Below are positions 1 through 10,629 of a DNA stretch of 64,000 nucleotides, in pieces (position 1 is the stretch's first letter; each line of letters begins with the position of its first letter). Below the pieces are notes generated by a model. The model did not search any database and was not told the origin of the DNA. It saw nothing but the letters and a program-made list of their open reading frames with translations. The DNA is from Vesta saturnalis (lineage: Eukaryota > Arthropoda > Insecta > Coleoptera > Lampyridae). A program made the translations under genes and the position numbers. The stretch spans positions 38,501 to 102,500 of the forward strand of contig JARFJB010001603.1 in NCBI GenBank assembly GCA_036346205.1, read 5' to 3'.

Positions 1-53
1 CCCAAATGTCCTTTAAACTGTCCGATACTTGTATTACCTCTTTCTGAACATCT

Positions 54-54
<1 letters not shown>

Positions 55-114
<60 letters not shown>

Positions 115-118
115 ATAT
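55..118. repeat. (TA)n microsatellite
   Basis: This is an almost uninterrupted TA dinucleotide run with one TT slip near 102. It directly precedes a long TG-rich tract. It is one of ten (TA)n arrays of about 40 bp or more in the window. Confidence 0.95.
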
Positions 119-283
119 ACGCGCGTGCTGTGTGTGTGTGTGTGTGTGAGTGTGAGGGTGAGTGTGAGTGTGAGTGTGAGTGAGAGTGTGTGTGTGTGTG
201 TGTGTGTCTGTGTGTGTGTGTGTGTGTGTGTGAGTATAAGTGAGTGTGAGTGTGAGAGTGTGATGTGTGTTGTGTGTGTGTGT

Positions 284-346
<63 letters not shown>

Positions 347-401
347 TGTGTGTGTCTGTGTGTGTCTGTGTGTCTGTGTGTCTGTGTGTCTGTGTGTCTA
401 T

Positions 402-483
<82 letters not shown>

Positions 484-494
484 TGTCTGTGTGT

Positions 495-497
<3 letters not shown>
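119..497. repeat. Imperfect (TG)n microsatellite
   Basis: About 380 bases of TG dinucleotides are broken by TGAG, TGTC and TGTA variants. Apparent open frames across it are Cys-Val and Ser-Val dipeptide runs and are not genes. Confidence 0.95.

Positions 498-567
<70 letters not shown>
498..567. repeat. (TA)n microsatellite
   Basis: This pure TA run ends in TACAGG, which resembles the TACAGGGT ends of the mariner-type elements found elsewhere in the window. No matching element follows. Confidence 0.95.
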
Positions 568-569
<2 letters not shown>

Positions 570-600
570 GTATGGAAAAACATTATTGCGGGTCTGACTT

Positions 601-1040
601 ATAATAAGCTAGAAAGAAACCCAATAAGCATTATACGAGTGTGAGAGAGACACAACTTTGCCGTTGTTGCCACTTGTACATGTTTGCATGTAGGCACAAA
701 ATATGAACTGCTTAAGTCTCCTTCAATCTAGCTTCAACATTTCTAACGAAACCAAAGCAATTAAGATGATGTTGAAAAGTCACGTGTTCTTTGAAGCTAT
801 TAAGTACTTTACACTTAAACATTAAATGATAATACCTCAAACATCGAAATTGATTGTAATTGCGAATTTATGACATGGTTCGATTACTACTCGCAAGAAG
901 AACCAAGAAGAAACTTATGAGAGCTACAAACAAGAACATCAATATATACATTGATAGTATAACATAAATTTAAGGTTTAACTTTAGCATTATAATTTTTA
1001 TTGAAAAACCAACTATTTTTAAAAATGACAGAATGCACTT
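601..1040. other. AT-rich non-coding stretch
   Basis: I see no coding frame, RNA gene or clear repeat here. Confidence 0.6.
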
Positions 1041-1043
1041 TTT

Positions 1044-1415
1044 TCAACTCTCTCCTTTATAAGATTTTCGAAAAGATCTCCACTTTACGCAAACCAGTAA
1101 CCCAATCTGTGATAAAATGTTTTCTAACATTTCTTGGTTGATGCTGTTTAAAGAGTGTAATTTTGACACGAAGTTCTTCCAAATTGTCAGCACGTTCATA
1201 CTGGTGCCCATAAATTTGATGGGATACGTATCCCCAAACAAAAAGTCGATCAGCGCGATATCAGGTATTGTGACAGCGACAGGCGGATTGTGATGTGATG
1301 ACCATGTAAGTTAAAAGAACACTCGTCGGTAAACAAAATATTTTCAAGAAATCTTTCGTTTTCATTAGCCCGATTCATCATATCTTCACAAAATCCCATG
1401 CGCTTTTAATGATGA
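1044..1415 (-). pseudogene. Tc1/mariner-superfamily transposase remnant
   Basis: Read on the minus strand, this stretch encodes FLENILFTDECSF followed by N-x-H-G-H-H, the surroundings of the first catalytic Asp in IS630/Tc1/mariner transposases. It continues with a degraded D-F-L-F-G block and the helical C-terminal segment that normally ends near FEHL. The part carrying the second Asp (Q-x-D-x-A-x-P-H) is missing, so the gene has an internal deletion as well as stops. Family assignment rests on motif spacing only. The copy cannot encode an active enzyme. Confidence 0.6.
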
Positions 1416-1484
1416 TCTAGAAAAATTTCTTGTGTAGTTTGCAACTTATAGCAACGGTATTTATTCCTTTTCAAAAATTTTAGG

Positions 1485-1790
1485 TAAGGGGGCCACGACA
1501 ATGGTGCTAAGTCCAGAAAACAAGTTCCAAAGACCTATGCTTGTCTTACAAGTTAGCATTAGGACCGTTTATTAGAATACAAATTAAAATCTCCCGCCAT
1601 AACCAAGCCGAGACTTAAATACAAATTTAAGTTTTCCGCCTAGGGGACCACGACAAGGGACGAAGGCCCGAGACCAAGTTGTGAAACCCTATGCTAGTCT
1701 TACAAGTTAACATTAGGGCCTTTATTGGAATAAAAATTCAAATTTCCCGCCATAACCAATCAGAATGCAAGAATTTAGTCCCCCAATCAG
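1485..1790. repeat. Dispersed GGCGGGAAA/TTAGCATTAGGG repeat, two tandem units
   Basis: Two units of roughly 146 bp each run through CCACGACAA, a CTATGCT-GTCTTACAAGTTA segment, CATTAGG, TTTATTRGAATA and end in CCCGCCATAACCAA. The same unit recurs in both orientations at 34.2-35.8 kb and in part at 61.9-62.05 kb. No coding potential is visible. Confidence 0.75.
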
Positions 1791-1974
1791 CGGCCGAGTG
1801 GTGGGGTTAAGTACCAATCAGAAGCCAGATGTCCGACCACATGTACAACCAATCAGGTAAAGAATGGGTGTGGTCGTATCCCCTACTTAATGAGTCCAAA
1901 AGGTCCTTATCTACTCTTAGCCACGTCTTAACACGACCATAACACCATGCGCGCGCATTTTCTTACCTTTCAGG

Positions 1975-2245
1975 GGCTACCAAAATGGCCTTAATTAGGA
2001 GTTAAAAATGTCACGTTATCATCCCCACAGCCGCCCCGCGTCCCTCAACCCAGCCAAAAAGGCTCTTAATTAGGGTTGAAAATACCATCAAGGGGTGAAA
2101 ATTCTATCAAGGGGTTGAAAATCGCCCCCGAAAAGAAACGGACCCCTAGCCAAAAGGTCCCTAATTAGGGGTAAAAATACCATCAAAGGCTAAAAATGCC
2201 GTCTAGCGGTTGAAAAATGCCCCCGAAAAGACACCGCTAAAATAG
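1975..2245. repeat. Tandem repeat with TTAATTAGGGGT cores
   Basis: Two units of about 100 bp start near 2057 and 2150. Each runs from CCAAAAGG through TTAATTAGGG, ATACCATCAA and ends in GCCCCCGAAAAGA. A weaker related unit precedes them near 1980. The block is clearly GC-richer than its surroundings. Confidence 0.7.
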
Positions 2246-2339
2246 GGGTTAGGAATGGGGATGGCCGCGTGGGCGTGGCTCCCTTCAGAAGTAGCCGTCG
2301 CAACGTCGGGCGTCGTTCGTCGTTACGTGCACAAAATTA

Positions 2340-3290
2340 ATAATCTGTTGAACGTATCTTGATATACATCAAACCAATGTTTTAAAAAGAATTAAAATCT
2401 ATGTTTTGCCCTTATTGTAAGAAAAATTCATCAGGCAATGACAAAATTATATTAACGTATAATTTGAGAGCACCTTGCAATATCTTCTTTATAACATACT
2501 CCTATCAGTGAAACGGGATATCTCGTTTTAATAATAATAGAGGTAGACTAAACACCAATGACAGCAGAACTATATCCCAAACACGAAAATACCTCACATA
2601 CAGGCATTCATTTGTTACCCCGTGAAACCCGATTAATGTAAATTTAAGGATGCGTATGAAAGACCCTTTAAACACAAACTAAATGTAACAAAAAATTTTA
2701 AGTGTGTATAACTTAAATGAGACCTTGAAATAATGGAATGTTGAATTCAAATAAAAACGCCAATGTACGGAATCACCATACAACACTAAATCAAGATGCC
2801 CGTTTTGCCACCACTGACACTAACCTACCTATTATTAAAACGAAAAGCTATTACAAAGATGCTTAAACAGTACATTATTTCATAAAATTATTCTGAAATA
2901 CTTAGAACCCTTATCAATATACATTTACAGTGTAAAACACATATTTTCTATAGCTACTCACGGAATCAAACAATACTTATGGACGGATTTCAAGTGTGAT
3001 TGACGGTGTGTAAATCTATTTGATTATAGCACGTGGTAACTTAGTGTACAGGACCTCGCAAGGCTCCCTGAACAGAAATGTGCGTGTATCGAAGGTAATT
3101 CTTCACATGCTATCGTGAAATTCTTCTCGGACCTTCCAACAATGTAAATTATTGGATGTGTATAAAAACCTCTCTACCGTACTACGCACGGAATCCCAGA
3201 AACTTTATTGAAGGATATTAGGTGTGTATGACCATTTTTAGAAATGCAATTTATAATATCCGTATTTTCATACATTCCTTTGTGCAAAAT
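2340..3290. other. AT-rich non-coding stretch
   Basis: I see no gene, tandem array or terminal repeat in this stretch. Confidence 0.6.
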
Positions 3291-3359
3291 AACTCATTTA
3301 AGAGAAGACCGCATATAGTACCATAAATAGCAAGGTCCTCACAAGACCCCTGGTCCGAG

Positions 3360-3570
3360 TATAGGTGTGGGGGGGGTATGTGGGTGTGTGTGAGTGTGTG
3401 AGTGTGAGTGCGTGCGTGCGTGCGTGTTTGCGTGCGTGCGTGCGTACGTGCGTGCTTGCGTGCGTGCGTACGTACGTGTGCGTGCGTGCGTGCGCGTGTG
3501 AGTGGTGTGTGTGAGTGTGTGTGAGTGAGTGAGTGAGTGTGTGTGTGTGTGTGTGGTGCGTGTGCGTGTA
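3360..3570. repeat. Imperfect (TG)n/(TGCG)n microsatellite
   Basis: TG dinucleotides are mixed with GTGC and TGCG tetramers and CGTACG variants. The Thr-His-rich open frames on the other strand are artefacts of this repeat. Confidence 0.95.
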
Positions 3571-4490
3571 CATATTATTTGCCTGCACAAATATTCATGT
3601 AGCTTCAACATTACTTAAAAGGTTAAAACTATATTTGTGCAATACTGTTAATCACGTGAAAATTCTCTAACAGGGTTTTATGGTTAGTAAATATACAGGA
3701 CCGATTCTGGTTCAGTTCAAGGTCACCCGCCCTCTGATGGTAAAAATTCTAAGCTCTTCAAAATTTCAAGGTTACACTATTGGCGGGAAATTTAAATTTC
3801 AATCTCTGTAAAGTCGAAATTTCAAGGTCAAAATTAGATCTAAAAACAGAATTTTCAAAATTATCATATCACAATTCTTAGAAATCTAAAAATAGAATCA
3901 GTTCGTGGAAACAATAAGAATGACAGGTTGTCGTATATGCTAAAAATAAGTTAAGGTTAAATGGTTATTGTATTGACTAAATTGGGTCCAAGTGAAATAG
4001 TTGTATAAACTAAAAGTAGGTCAAGGTGAGTATTTGATAAGTTGAAGCATGTTTTGATAGGTAGTCAAATCAAACACAAATTTTTGTTATAAAAACCGCA
4101 ACGAGGTGTGTTGAGATCAGTTAGTTAGCATCTTGTAATTGTTAAACATGGAATTAGTAGGGTTAAACTAAAGCACCTATTGCAAACCCTTTAAAAATGT
4201 GGGCGACCTTGAGATATCTAAAAAGTATAAAGTGACGAATGTGGCTGTAATTAATTCTAAGCATGGTGGACGCTGTGTATTGCCCCTGTTTTGGAAAACT
4301 ACAAATTAATTATTTTGCCCTATTTTCGACTCTCAGGGCGAGTTCATGATTGTCACGACCTTGGTGTTTGTTAGGTGGCCTAGCTGGGAAATTAGATTTA
4401 TAACAAATTTATTAATTCACAATAATATAAAAATCAAACGATTCTGGAACAGGAAGTCATAAAAATAAACAAAATTAACTGTACTGGATT
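3571..4490. other. AT-rich non-coding stretch
   Basis: There is no coding frame of note. A GGCGGGAAATTTAAATTT motif near 3782 resembles the core of the dispersed repeat at 34.2-35.8 kb. The rest is unrecognised. Confidence 0.55.
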
Positions 4491-4493
4491 CAA

Positions 4494-5298
4494 CTTAAAC
4501 TTAAACTTAAACTTAAACTTAAACTTAAACTTAAACTTAAACTTAAACTTAAACTTAAACTTAAACTTAAACTTAAACTTACCTAAACTTAAACTTAAAC
4601 TTAAACTTAAACTTAAACCTAAACCTAAACCTAAACCTAAACCTAAACCTAAACCTAAACCTAAACCTAAACCTAAACCTAAACCTAAACCTAAACCTAA
4701 ACCTAAACCTAAACCTAAACCTAAACCTAAACCTAAACCTAAACCTAAACCTAAACCTAAACCTAAACCTAAACCTAAACCTAAACCTAAACCTAAACCT
4801 AAACCTAAACCCAAACCCAAACCCAAACCCAAACCCAAACCCAAACCCAAACCCAAACCCAAACCCAAACCCAAACCCAAACCCAAACCCAAACCCAAAC
4901 CCAAACCCAAACCCAAACCCAAACCCAAACCCAAACCCAAACCCAAACCCAAACCCAAACCCAAACCCAAACCCAAACCCAAACCCAAACCCAAACCCAA
5001 ACCCAAACCCAAACCCAAACCCAAACCCAAACCCAAACCCAAACCCAAACCCAAACCCAAACCCAAACCCAAACCCAAACCCAAACCCAAACCCAAACCC
5101 AAACCCAAACCCAAACCCAAACCCAAACCCAAACCCAAACCCAAACCCAAACCCAAACCCAAACCCAAACCCAAACCCAAACCCAAACCCAAACCCAAAC
5201 CCAAACCCAAACCCAAACCCAAACCCAAACTTAAACTTAAACTTAAACTTAAACTTAATCTTAAACTTAAACTTAAACTTAAACTTAAACTTAAACTG
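4494..5298. repeat. Stepped telomere-like hexamer array AAACTT/AAACCT/AAACCC
   Basis: About 800 bases of near-perfect hexamers lie in four homogeneous blocks. AAACTT (4494-4614) is followed by AAACCT (4615-4806, 32 copies), AAACCC (4807-5226, 70 copies) and AAACTT again (5227-5298). On the minus strand the main unit is GGGTTT. Neighbouring blocks differ by single T-to-C changes at the last two positions. The blocks are internally uniform, which suggests local homogenisation. A 308-codon minus-strand frame through the array encodes Leu-Gly, Ser-Leu and Phe-Lys dipeptides and is not a gene. The unit is G-rich on one strand like telomeric DNA, but it is not the TTAGG repeat usual in insects. Confidence 0.97.
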
Positions 5299-5299
5299 A

Positions 5300-6295
5300 A
5301 AATTATTCTAAAATACTTATGTTTTTTGGGTTTTTTAATGGTATATTTTAAATTATACAATCTAAACGTTTCGATAACACTTACAGTTATCTTCTTCAGT
5401 AGTAATATTTGTTAAAAATTGTTGTAAGCAATTTTGTCAAAGTTGAAAAATTAAAACATAAACATCAGCCTGCTATTAATATAACAGTTTGAGAAACGTA
5501 TAAAGTCAACTATAAAATTAAATTTGAGTAAAGAATAGCTAGGTCATTAAAAATTGCCTTAAAGATGACAAATCAGAGCACTCTCTACGGCGAAAGCTAA
5601 CAATGAAATTTGTCCGCCAAGAACACATTTAACAAAATTTAATCAAGTTATGATGTAAGTGTAAAGTTGTAAAAAACTTCAATTTGAAAATGATAGAAGC
5701 ATTCGCAAATTTAAACATCACGTCAAATAAAATAGTTCAGTTAAATCTAACAAAGAGATATCTTTATCAGTAAGTGCAAGTGTTATTAACAATTAAAAGC
5801 ATGATGCAGAACGTTTTTTGTAATTTTTAAATTTAACCTTAATTTCAACTACTTATGTCAAATTATAGTGCTGTGGTAATTTAACATATAATTGGTAAAG
5901 CATTTGCTTCAATGTCTAGGAAAAACACAGCAAAAAACCCAGACATACCAAAAGTTAAAGTTAAAATCAAAATTATGATTTCTTTTAATTATAAAGTGCC
6001 AAAACCTATTTAAACGGAGATTTTCTTCTTGTCTATTAAAATTATTAGGGTGTTTATAAATTTCAATAGCTTCACGTTGTAAGCGAACATAATAATGAGT
6101 TTGTCTTGACAATATTTCCATATTGTCAAATTGAATGTCATGATTTTGATTATACAGGGCATGGTGAGCTACAGCAGACCTCTCTGGTTGACCTAATCTA
6201 CAAAATCTCATATGTTCCTTACGTCTTGTATCAAAGCTACGTTTTGTGGTTCCGGTGTATACTTTTTTAAACCTACAAGAAAAATTAAAGAACAT
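5300..6295 (-). pseudogene. Penelope-like retroelement: GIY-YIG endonuclease end and 3' tail
   Basis: The minus-strand frame from about 6295 to 5909 encodes the C-terminal GIY-YIG endonuclease of a Penelope-like element. It contains VYTGTTKRSF (the second motif half), R-x-K-E-H, R-L-G-Q-x-E-R-S-A-V-A-x-H, and REAIEIYKHPNNFNRQEENL. The last of these holds the metal-binding Glu and the N-N-F-N-R box typical of these endonucleases. The reverse transcriptase that should lie upstream is absent, so the copy is 5'-truncated. Downstream (5380-5900) is the untranslated tail, which ends with GTTATCGAAACG followed by the hexamer array. Tail sequence closely related to 5390-5590 recurs at 39.18-39.40 kb. 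Confidence 0.8.
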
Positions 6296-6354
6296 TTAAG
6301 ATCGCCTAAAGGTGTGTCAAACCCTTTATCACCTTCCGGAGTGTATAAGTTATG

Positions 6355-6412
6355 GAAAAGTATACATGGGAACCACAAAACGTAGCTTTGATACAAGACG
6401 TAAGGAACAACT
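6355..6412 (+). pseudogene. Inverted second copy of the PLE endonuclease start
   Basis: About 45 bases here are the reverse complement of 6213-6262 and again encode Y-x-G-T-T-K-R-S-F-D-T-R-R-K-E. The two copies face each other across roughly 100 bases, giving an inverted repeat at the 5' end of the truncated PLE. Confidence 0.75.
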
Positions 6413-6439
6413 GATGAATTTAAAGCATTATTAAACACG

Positions 6440-7430
6440 AAGGATGTGTTTATAAGTAGTTTAGGTGCAGCTGGAAAAACAACAAACGTAACATTTTGTT
6501 TTTAATGGTAGTGCTACAACCCCACCATATGTAAATTACGCATGCTCTAAATAGAATCTTTTCTGAAACAGTGTTTAGTCGTAGAGAAATTGAGAGCAAG
6601 TAAAGTCGTTATCTAATTATAATGCAAGCAGCAACAAAATCATTTCTGGAACGACCAAAACTCAGAAGTTCAGCGCTATATATGGATATCCCACATAGTT
6701 ACAGTAACAATGTGAATAATAATTTAACATTCTGCTGTTGATGTTGTTAAATTAGTGATAGCAGTAGTAGTAAAAATTTAAAAAAATGAAGAGCAATAAG
6801 ATGAAGGTTATTCCTTTACACTAACTGGTCATCATTCCAACATAAGGATGATTTATTAGAAGTGTACAAACAAGCAACTAATGAATACTTGATCGATTGT
6901 GTTTATTACTTGTAAGATGGCATTCATATGTAGAATAACAATTTTTCCGATTCCAAAGAAATTGAAAATAAAATTGATTTGTCAAATGTAAACGAAGAAA
7001 AGGTATAATGTAGGATCTCTATCTAACAATCTTGGTATTTATTACAATTAGGAATTGATTAAAGATATGACAGAATTTCGAAAACTATTATGATAGTAAA
7101 CTACAACTGCTGTTTTTGCATATTCAAGGCTCAGTGTAAAAGAACCATTCAATTTAAAGGATATAAGCTATAGATTGGAATTCCTTGAATCTCACAGTGT
7201 GGTATGTTTTTATGAAAAGTTCATACAGCAAGTTGTTAACTACCGTCGTGTTCGTGAGAAAGAATTCCATGGTAGTGATGATGACATTTATAAAGACATT
7301 GAAGATGTGATAAATGCCGAGTATATTATTAATTCACATAACACTATATCCTTAATGGAAATACTGTATTATCGACCTGCTTATCTAATGTATAGCGATT
7401 ACTAAATAAAGAAATATTAATAACTATGAT
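6440..7430 (+). pseudogene. Probable left part of a decayed Maverick/Polinton fragment
   Basis: This stretch lies directly upstream of, and on the same strand as, recognisable Maverick-type relics. It holds short broken plus-strand frames, including an open frame at 7175-7405 rich in charged residues that starts with Met and ends at a stop before the SINE-like insert. I do not recognise the products. Placement within the Maverick is inferred from position only, and terminal repeats of a Maverick are not visible. Confidence 0.4.
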
Positions 7431-7466
7431 TTGTTTATGTAATCTCAATTTAAATACCCTGCTTTA

Positions 7467-7815
7467 TCCATGTAGGTGATGGGTTCGATTCCCGTTACCG
7501 TCTACCTTGTATGAGGTTTCTTCAAGGGGTTTTCCTCATACACATGTAGCGGCATGGTGACTGCGTATATGCACACCATGTGCGGCTGCTTAGGCGAATG
7601 CTGGGGTAGTATTTTTCCCCTCAGAACCCTAACTCCGTTCCTTCCGATCCTATCCTGACCACACCCATCCTTAATCACACCATGCATATATACGTAATGT
7701 ATGTATATATGCTGGGAATCCATGATTGTGGCTGGAGGAGCTCGGAAATCTAGAGCAGCCCGCCCTCCCCCTTGGGGAGGGAATGAAATACTTGGCCTTT
7801 CCTTTCCATGTAGGT
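7467..7815 (+). mobile_element. SINE-like insertion with 11-bp target duplication
   Basis: The insert (7478-7804, 327 bp) is flanked by perfect direct repeats TCCATGTAGGT at 7467-7477 and 7805-7815. Just inside the left end is GGGTTCGATTCCCG, a good match to the tRNA B-box promoter, which suggests a tRNA-derived SINE. No A-box precedes it, so the head would be truncated, or the element could be of another type. The body is markedly GC-richer than its surroundings. It sits between Maverick-type frames, immediately upstream of the phospholipase relic. Confidence 0.7.
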
Positions 7816-7820
7816 AAACA

Positions 7821-8300
7821 ATGTTAGTCAAGAAGCGAGATGGTGCAGGTGCTTTAGTGAATATTTTAATCAATAAACTTCCGGTTGAATTGCATTTACC
7901 TGGTTATCAGTATTGTGGCTCTGATACAAACTTAGAGAAACGACTTGCACGCGGTGACCCTGGTATTAATCAATTAAGTGCTCACTGCAAACTTCATGAA
8001 ATCAGTTACAGAGATAACCGAGATTTAGAAGGTAGACATAAAGCAGATTGAATTCTGGAAGAAAAAGCTTGGGAACGTTTTAAATCATCAGGCGCAACAT
8101 TAGGTGAACGAACTGCTGCTTTAGCACTAGGTACCACCGTGAAAGCAAAGAGCGAAGAGAAAATTAGGAACGGGGTGCAAACGTCGATCCAATCAGAAGA
8201 AGAAATCTATACAAAGGTGGAAATTCATTACCTTTACGAAAAACAATAGCTAAAAAAATTACTGAAATTTGCACAGGCACAATTCGGCGCTTTCAACGTC
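7821..8300 (+). pseudogene. Maverick/adintovirus-type phospholipase A2 capsid protein relic
   Basis: The frame opens at ATG 7821 and shows LPVELHLPG-YQYCG, then the R-L-A-R-G-D-x-G-I-N block typical of the secreted-type phospholipase A2 domain carried by minor capsid proteins of parvoviruses, adintoviruses and Mavericks. The catalytic His-Asp pair reads His-Glu here (L-H-E-I-S-Y). The frame stops at 8051, while related sequence (EKAWERFKSSGA) continues without a start. Later sequence to about 8300 is more damaged. The enzyme would be dead both by truncation and by the altered residue. The name rests on motif recognition without a search. Confidence 0.65.
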
Positions 8301-8589
8301 TGGTAAAAAGTTTAGGAGGAAAAAAAACATTGATATTCCTAGAGTAAGCAAGGAGGGCTTTTACCATTTCTTATTCGGTTATTCGCGGGACTATCGGCAA
8401 TCGGTTCTTTAGCTGGTGAGGATCGGGAATTACCAAACCAGTCAATCAAGCTAAAAATGTAAAAAAAATTGCAGGAAGAGACATTGCGCCATAATCACAT
8501 GATGGAATCTATGGCTATAGCATCCGTGAATAAGAAAGGTAGTGCACTTTATCTAAAACCATAAAAATCTGGTGGCTGTGCATTATACT

Positions 8590-8870
8590 TAAAACCGTTT
8601 CCAAAAAACTGAATAGATTACCCGAAAGACCGTTAGCAGATATTGATTTAAAGAATCACCATGAAAAAATGAATCTGGAATTATTAACTTAGATAGCCAA
8701 AGCGGACCCGGCACGCATTGGGTTTGCTACAACAAGCGAAGTAAAAAGGTATGGTATTACGATAGTTTCGGTAATCTACGTTTGAGGATGCAGAGTTTAT
8801 TATAATTACTACCAAGATCAAGATTTTATTACTATTATTTGCGGTCACGTATGCCTACAATTTTTATATA
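8590..8870 (+). pseudogene. Adenain-type cysteine protease relic (Maverick/Polinton)
   Basis: In shifting plus-strand frames the stretch shows SGPGTHWVCY with the catalytic His, Y-Y-D-S-F-G with the acidic triad member, and CGHVCLQFL with the catalytic Cys. This is the order of the adenovirus-like maturation protease of Maverick/Polinton elements. Stops and at least one frameshift separate the motifs, so no continuous protein remains. Position downstream of the phospholipase-bearing gene fits a Maverick structural-gene cluster. Confidence 0.7.
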
Positions 8871-8888
8871 AATAATCGATATCAGTTA

Positions 8889-9120
8889 TGCTAATAACAT
8901 TCAGTTTAGAAGGTGTTGGTAAGACAGTTGGCTACAGCTTCTATCCACAGATACAGCTAGATTTGAGGAAGTAATATGTTATCGGATTGGTTGCATTTTA
9001 CGGCTGCAACAGCATTAGAAAGATTTATATGGGCAACGATAGATTTTATTTTAGAACAAATCCATCTCATTTGAAAGTGCATATGAGTTAGATGAAATTA
9101 TAATCTGCATTTGATCTAAA
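8889..9120 (+). pseudogene. Maverick-type gene relic downstream of the protease
   Basis: A Met-initiated frame at 8889 contains S-F-Y-P-Q-I-Q-L-D followed, after a break, by I-G-L and N-S-I. This is the pattern at the N terminus of a conserved Maverick/Polinton protein often found beside the protease. Frameshifts and a stop interrupt it. The exact protein name is uncertain. Confidence 0.4.
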
Positions 9121-9149
9121 CACAGAGATCTATGCATATGATGTTCTAC

Positions 9150-10200
9150 TTGTACATGCGTTGTACATATTTTATTTTTTAAGTTAATCAGTTTTAAAAA
9201 CAGTTTCCTAAAAAATCACATCAATAAATAAAGGAATGCTTAAACATTTAAGCCAACCAGAACCTTTTATCATTCAAATCATTAGCCATAAATGTTGAAA
9301 AAGTGATGTATTTTAATTACATGTTTTAACATACGATTGACCTCAACAAGTAACACTGACTTATCCGCGATGAAGTGAGTGCTACAATTTGACCGTCTTC
9401 ACAACTGCATAAGATTATCTCTCATTATGTTTTGAATTTTCGTTGCAGTTTAATTAAGGTGCACGTGTTCTTATGTGTGAAATTTGGAAATTTTTGTATT
9501 CCCAATCGATATTAAAAATTTGAATGCTCCAGAAAATTGTGTTTTTTGTGAGTGCGCGGAAGTAGAACAAAAAATAGTGCGTTTCAAATTTGAATGAGTC
9601 AGTTCAGAGACCAGTTTTCATATTTTTTGGTAAAATAATAAATGCAAAAAATACAGTGCCACTTATAAAACCGAATCACGTTTTCAAAAATTTTAATTTC
9701 GATTGAGTAGTAGGGACAAATTTAAAAATTCAGAAGAGCGTCATTTTTAAGACTTATCTTACCCCCTCCCCCGCAACCCGCCTACATTCTGCACAAAAGG
9801 ACGTCCTCGTCGGCTTGTGCAGTGTCTCTTTTCATTTCTTAACACATACGTCTTTTACATTTAACCGTAATTTTCTACACTTACACACACATAAATGAGA
9901 TATCTTCAATGCTTGTTCAAGCTTTCCTTTAATATTACAAATTTGATTCATTATTACATAGAAATAATACATGTTAAACGGATTTATTTATTTTTGAAAG
10001 CGTCTTTCGTTACATTTACATTTCACTTTTTGGTTGAATTTTTGTTTCTTCTAGACATTATTTGCTAAGTACATATCAAAATTAACCATTTATATCACCA
10101 CTTAATTTTCACTAAATTTTTATTCCACCTTTCCTGCATATTTTCTTCTAAACACACAATTTTGTTATGTACATTATCTATTTACACTAAAGATTAAAAA
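9150..10200. other. AT-rich non-coding stretch
   Basis: I see nothing recognisable. A short C-rich patch with an imperfect hairpin lies near 9760-9830. Confidence 0.5.
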
Positions 10201-10217
10201 TTGCACATGCTTTATTA

Positions 10218-10424
10218 TTATGTCTTTGATGCCTTGACAACTCGAAGCTCCTTCATTTTCCTATTCATCTCGAACAACTCTAAATTTAGTTTTAATTCTT
10301 TAATTTTCTTTATTAATTCATCCAGCCTCTTCCTTCCCTCTTCTATACTTAATATTTTTTCTTTACTTTCACTTGGTATCGTGCATACTATTTTTGTCAT
10401 TTCTGTTAATAAAAAGTTTACCAT
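10218..10424 (-). CDS. Small open frame with predicted coiled coil, unrecognised
   Basis: This is a 68-codon frame with Met start and stop. Residues about 24-58 are Lys/Glu/Leu-rich with heptad-like spacing (K-R-L-D-E-L-I-K-K-I-K-E-L-K), suggesting a coiled coil. No promoter, intron or homologue is recognised. It may be a fragment of a mobile element or a chance frame. Confidence 0.2.
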   Translation of the reverse strand: MVNFLLTEMTKIVCTIPSESKEKILSIEEGRKRLDELIKKIKELKLNLELFEMNRKMKELRVVKASKT

Positions 10425-10629
10425 TTACTGAATCAGGTGCACCCAAGGAAGACTTTTATTATAAATCTGCACCCTTAAAACCACTAACCCTAAAAAACTT
10501 CTTGTTTCCATGAACTTTGAGCATGAAAATTCTTTAGATATCTAAGAATTGTAATATGATGACTTTGACAATTATATTTTTAGATTTAAATTTTTACCTG
10601 TATATCTACTGTAGTTTGAAGGCTCTCCT

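Noticed and set aside
29..644. Several Cys-Val and Tyr-Ile-rich open frames
   Set aside because: These are pure translation of (TG)n and (TA)n microsatellites.
3298..3611. Thr-His-rich open frames on the minus strand
   Set aside because: These are translation of the imperfect (TG)n repeat.
4434..5360. 308-codon minus-strand open frame
   Set aside because: It is an artefact of the hexamer array. It encodes Leu-Gly, Ser-Leu and Phe-Lys dipeptides and has no gene context.
7502..7873. 123-codon minus-strand frame
   Set aside because: It crosses the SINE-like insert and into the opposite-strand Maverick gene, so it cannot be one gene.
10201..10431. Plus-strand Ser/Phe-rich frame
   Set aside because: It is antisense to the coiled-coil frame and has no motif. 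Neither strand is well supported, and the plus one is weaker.
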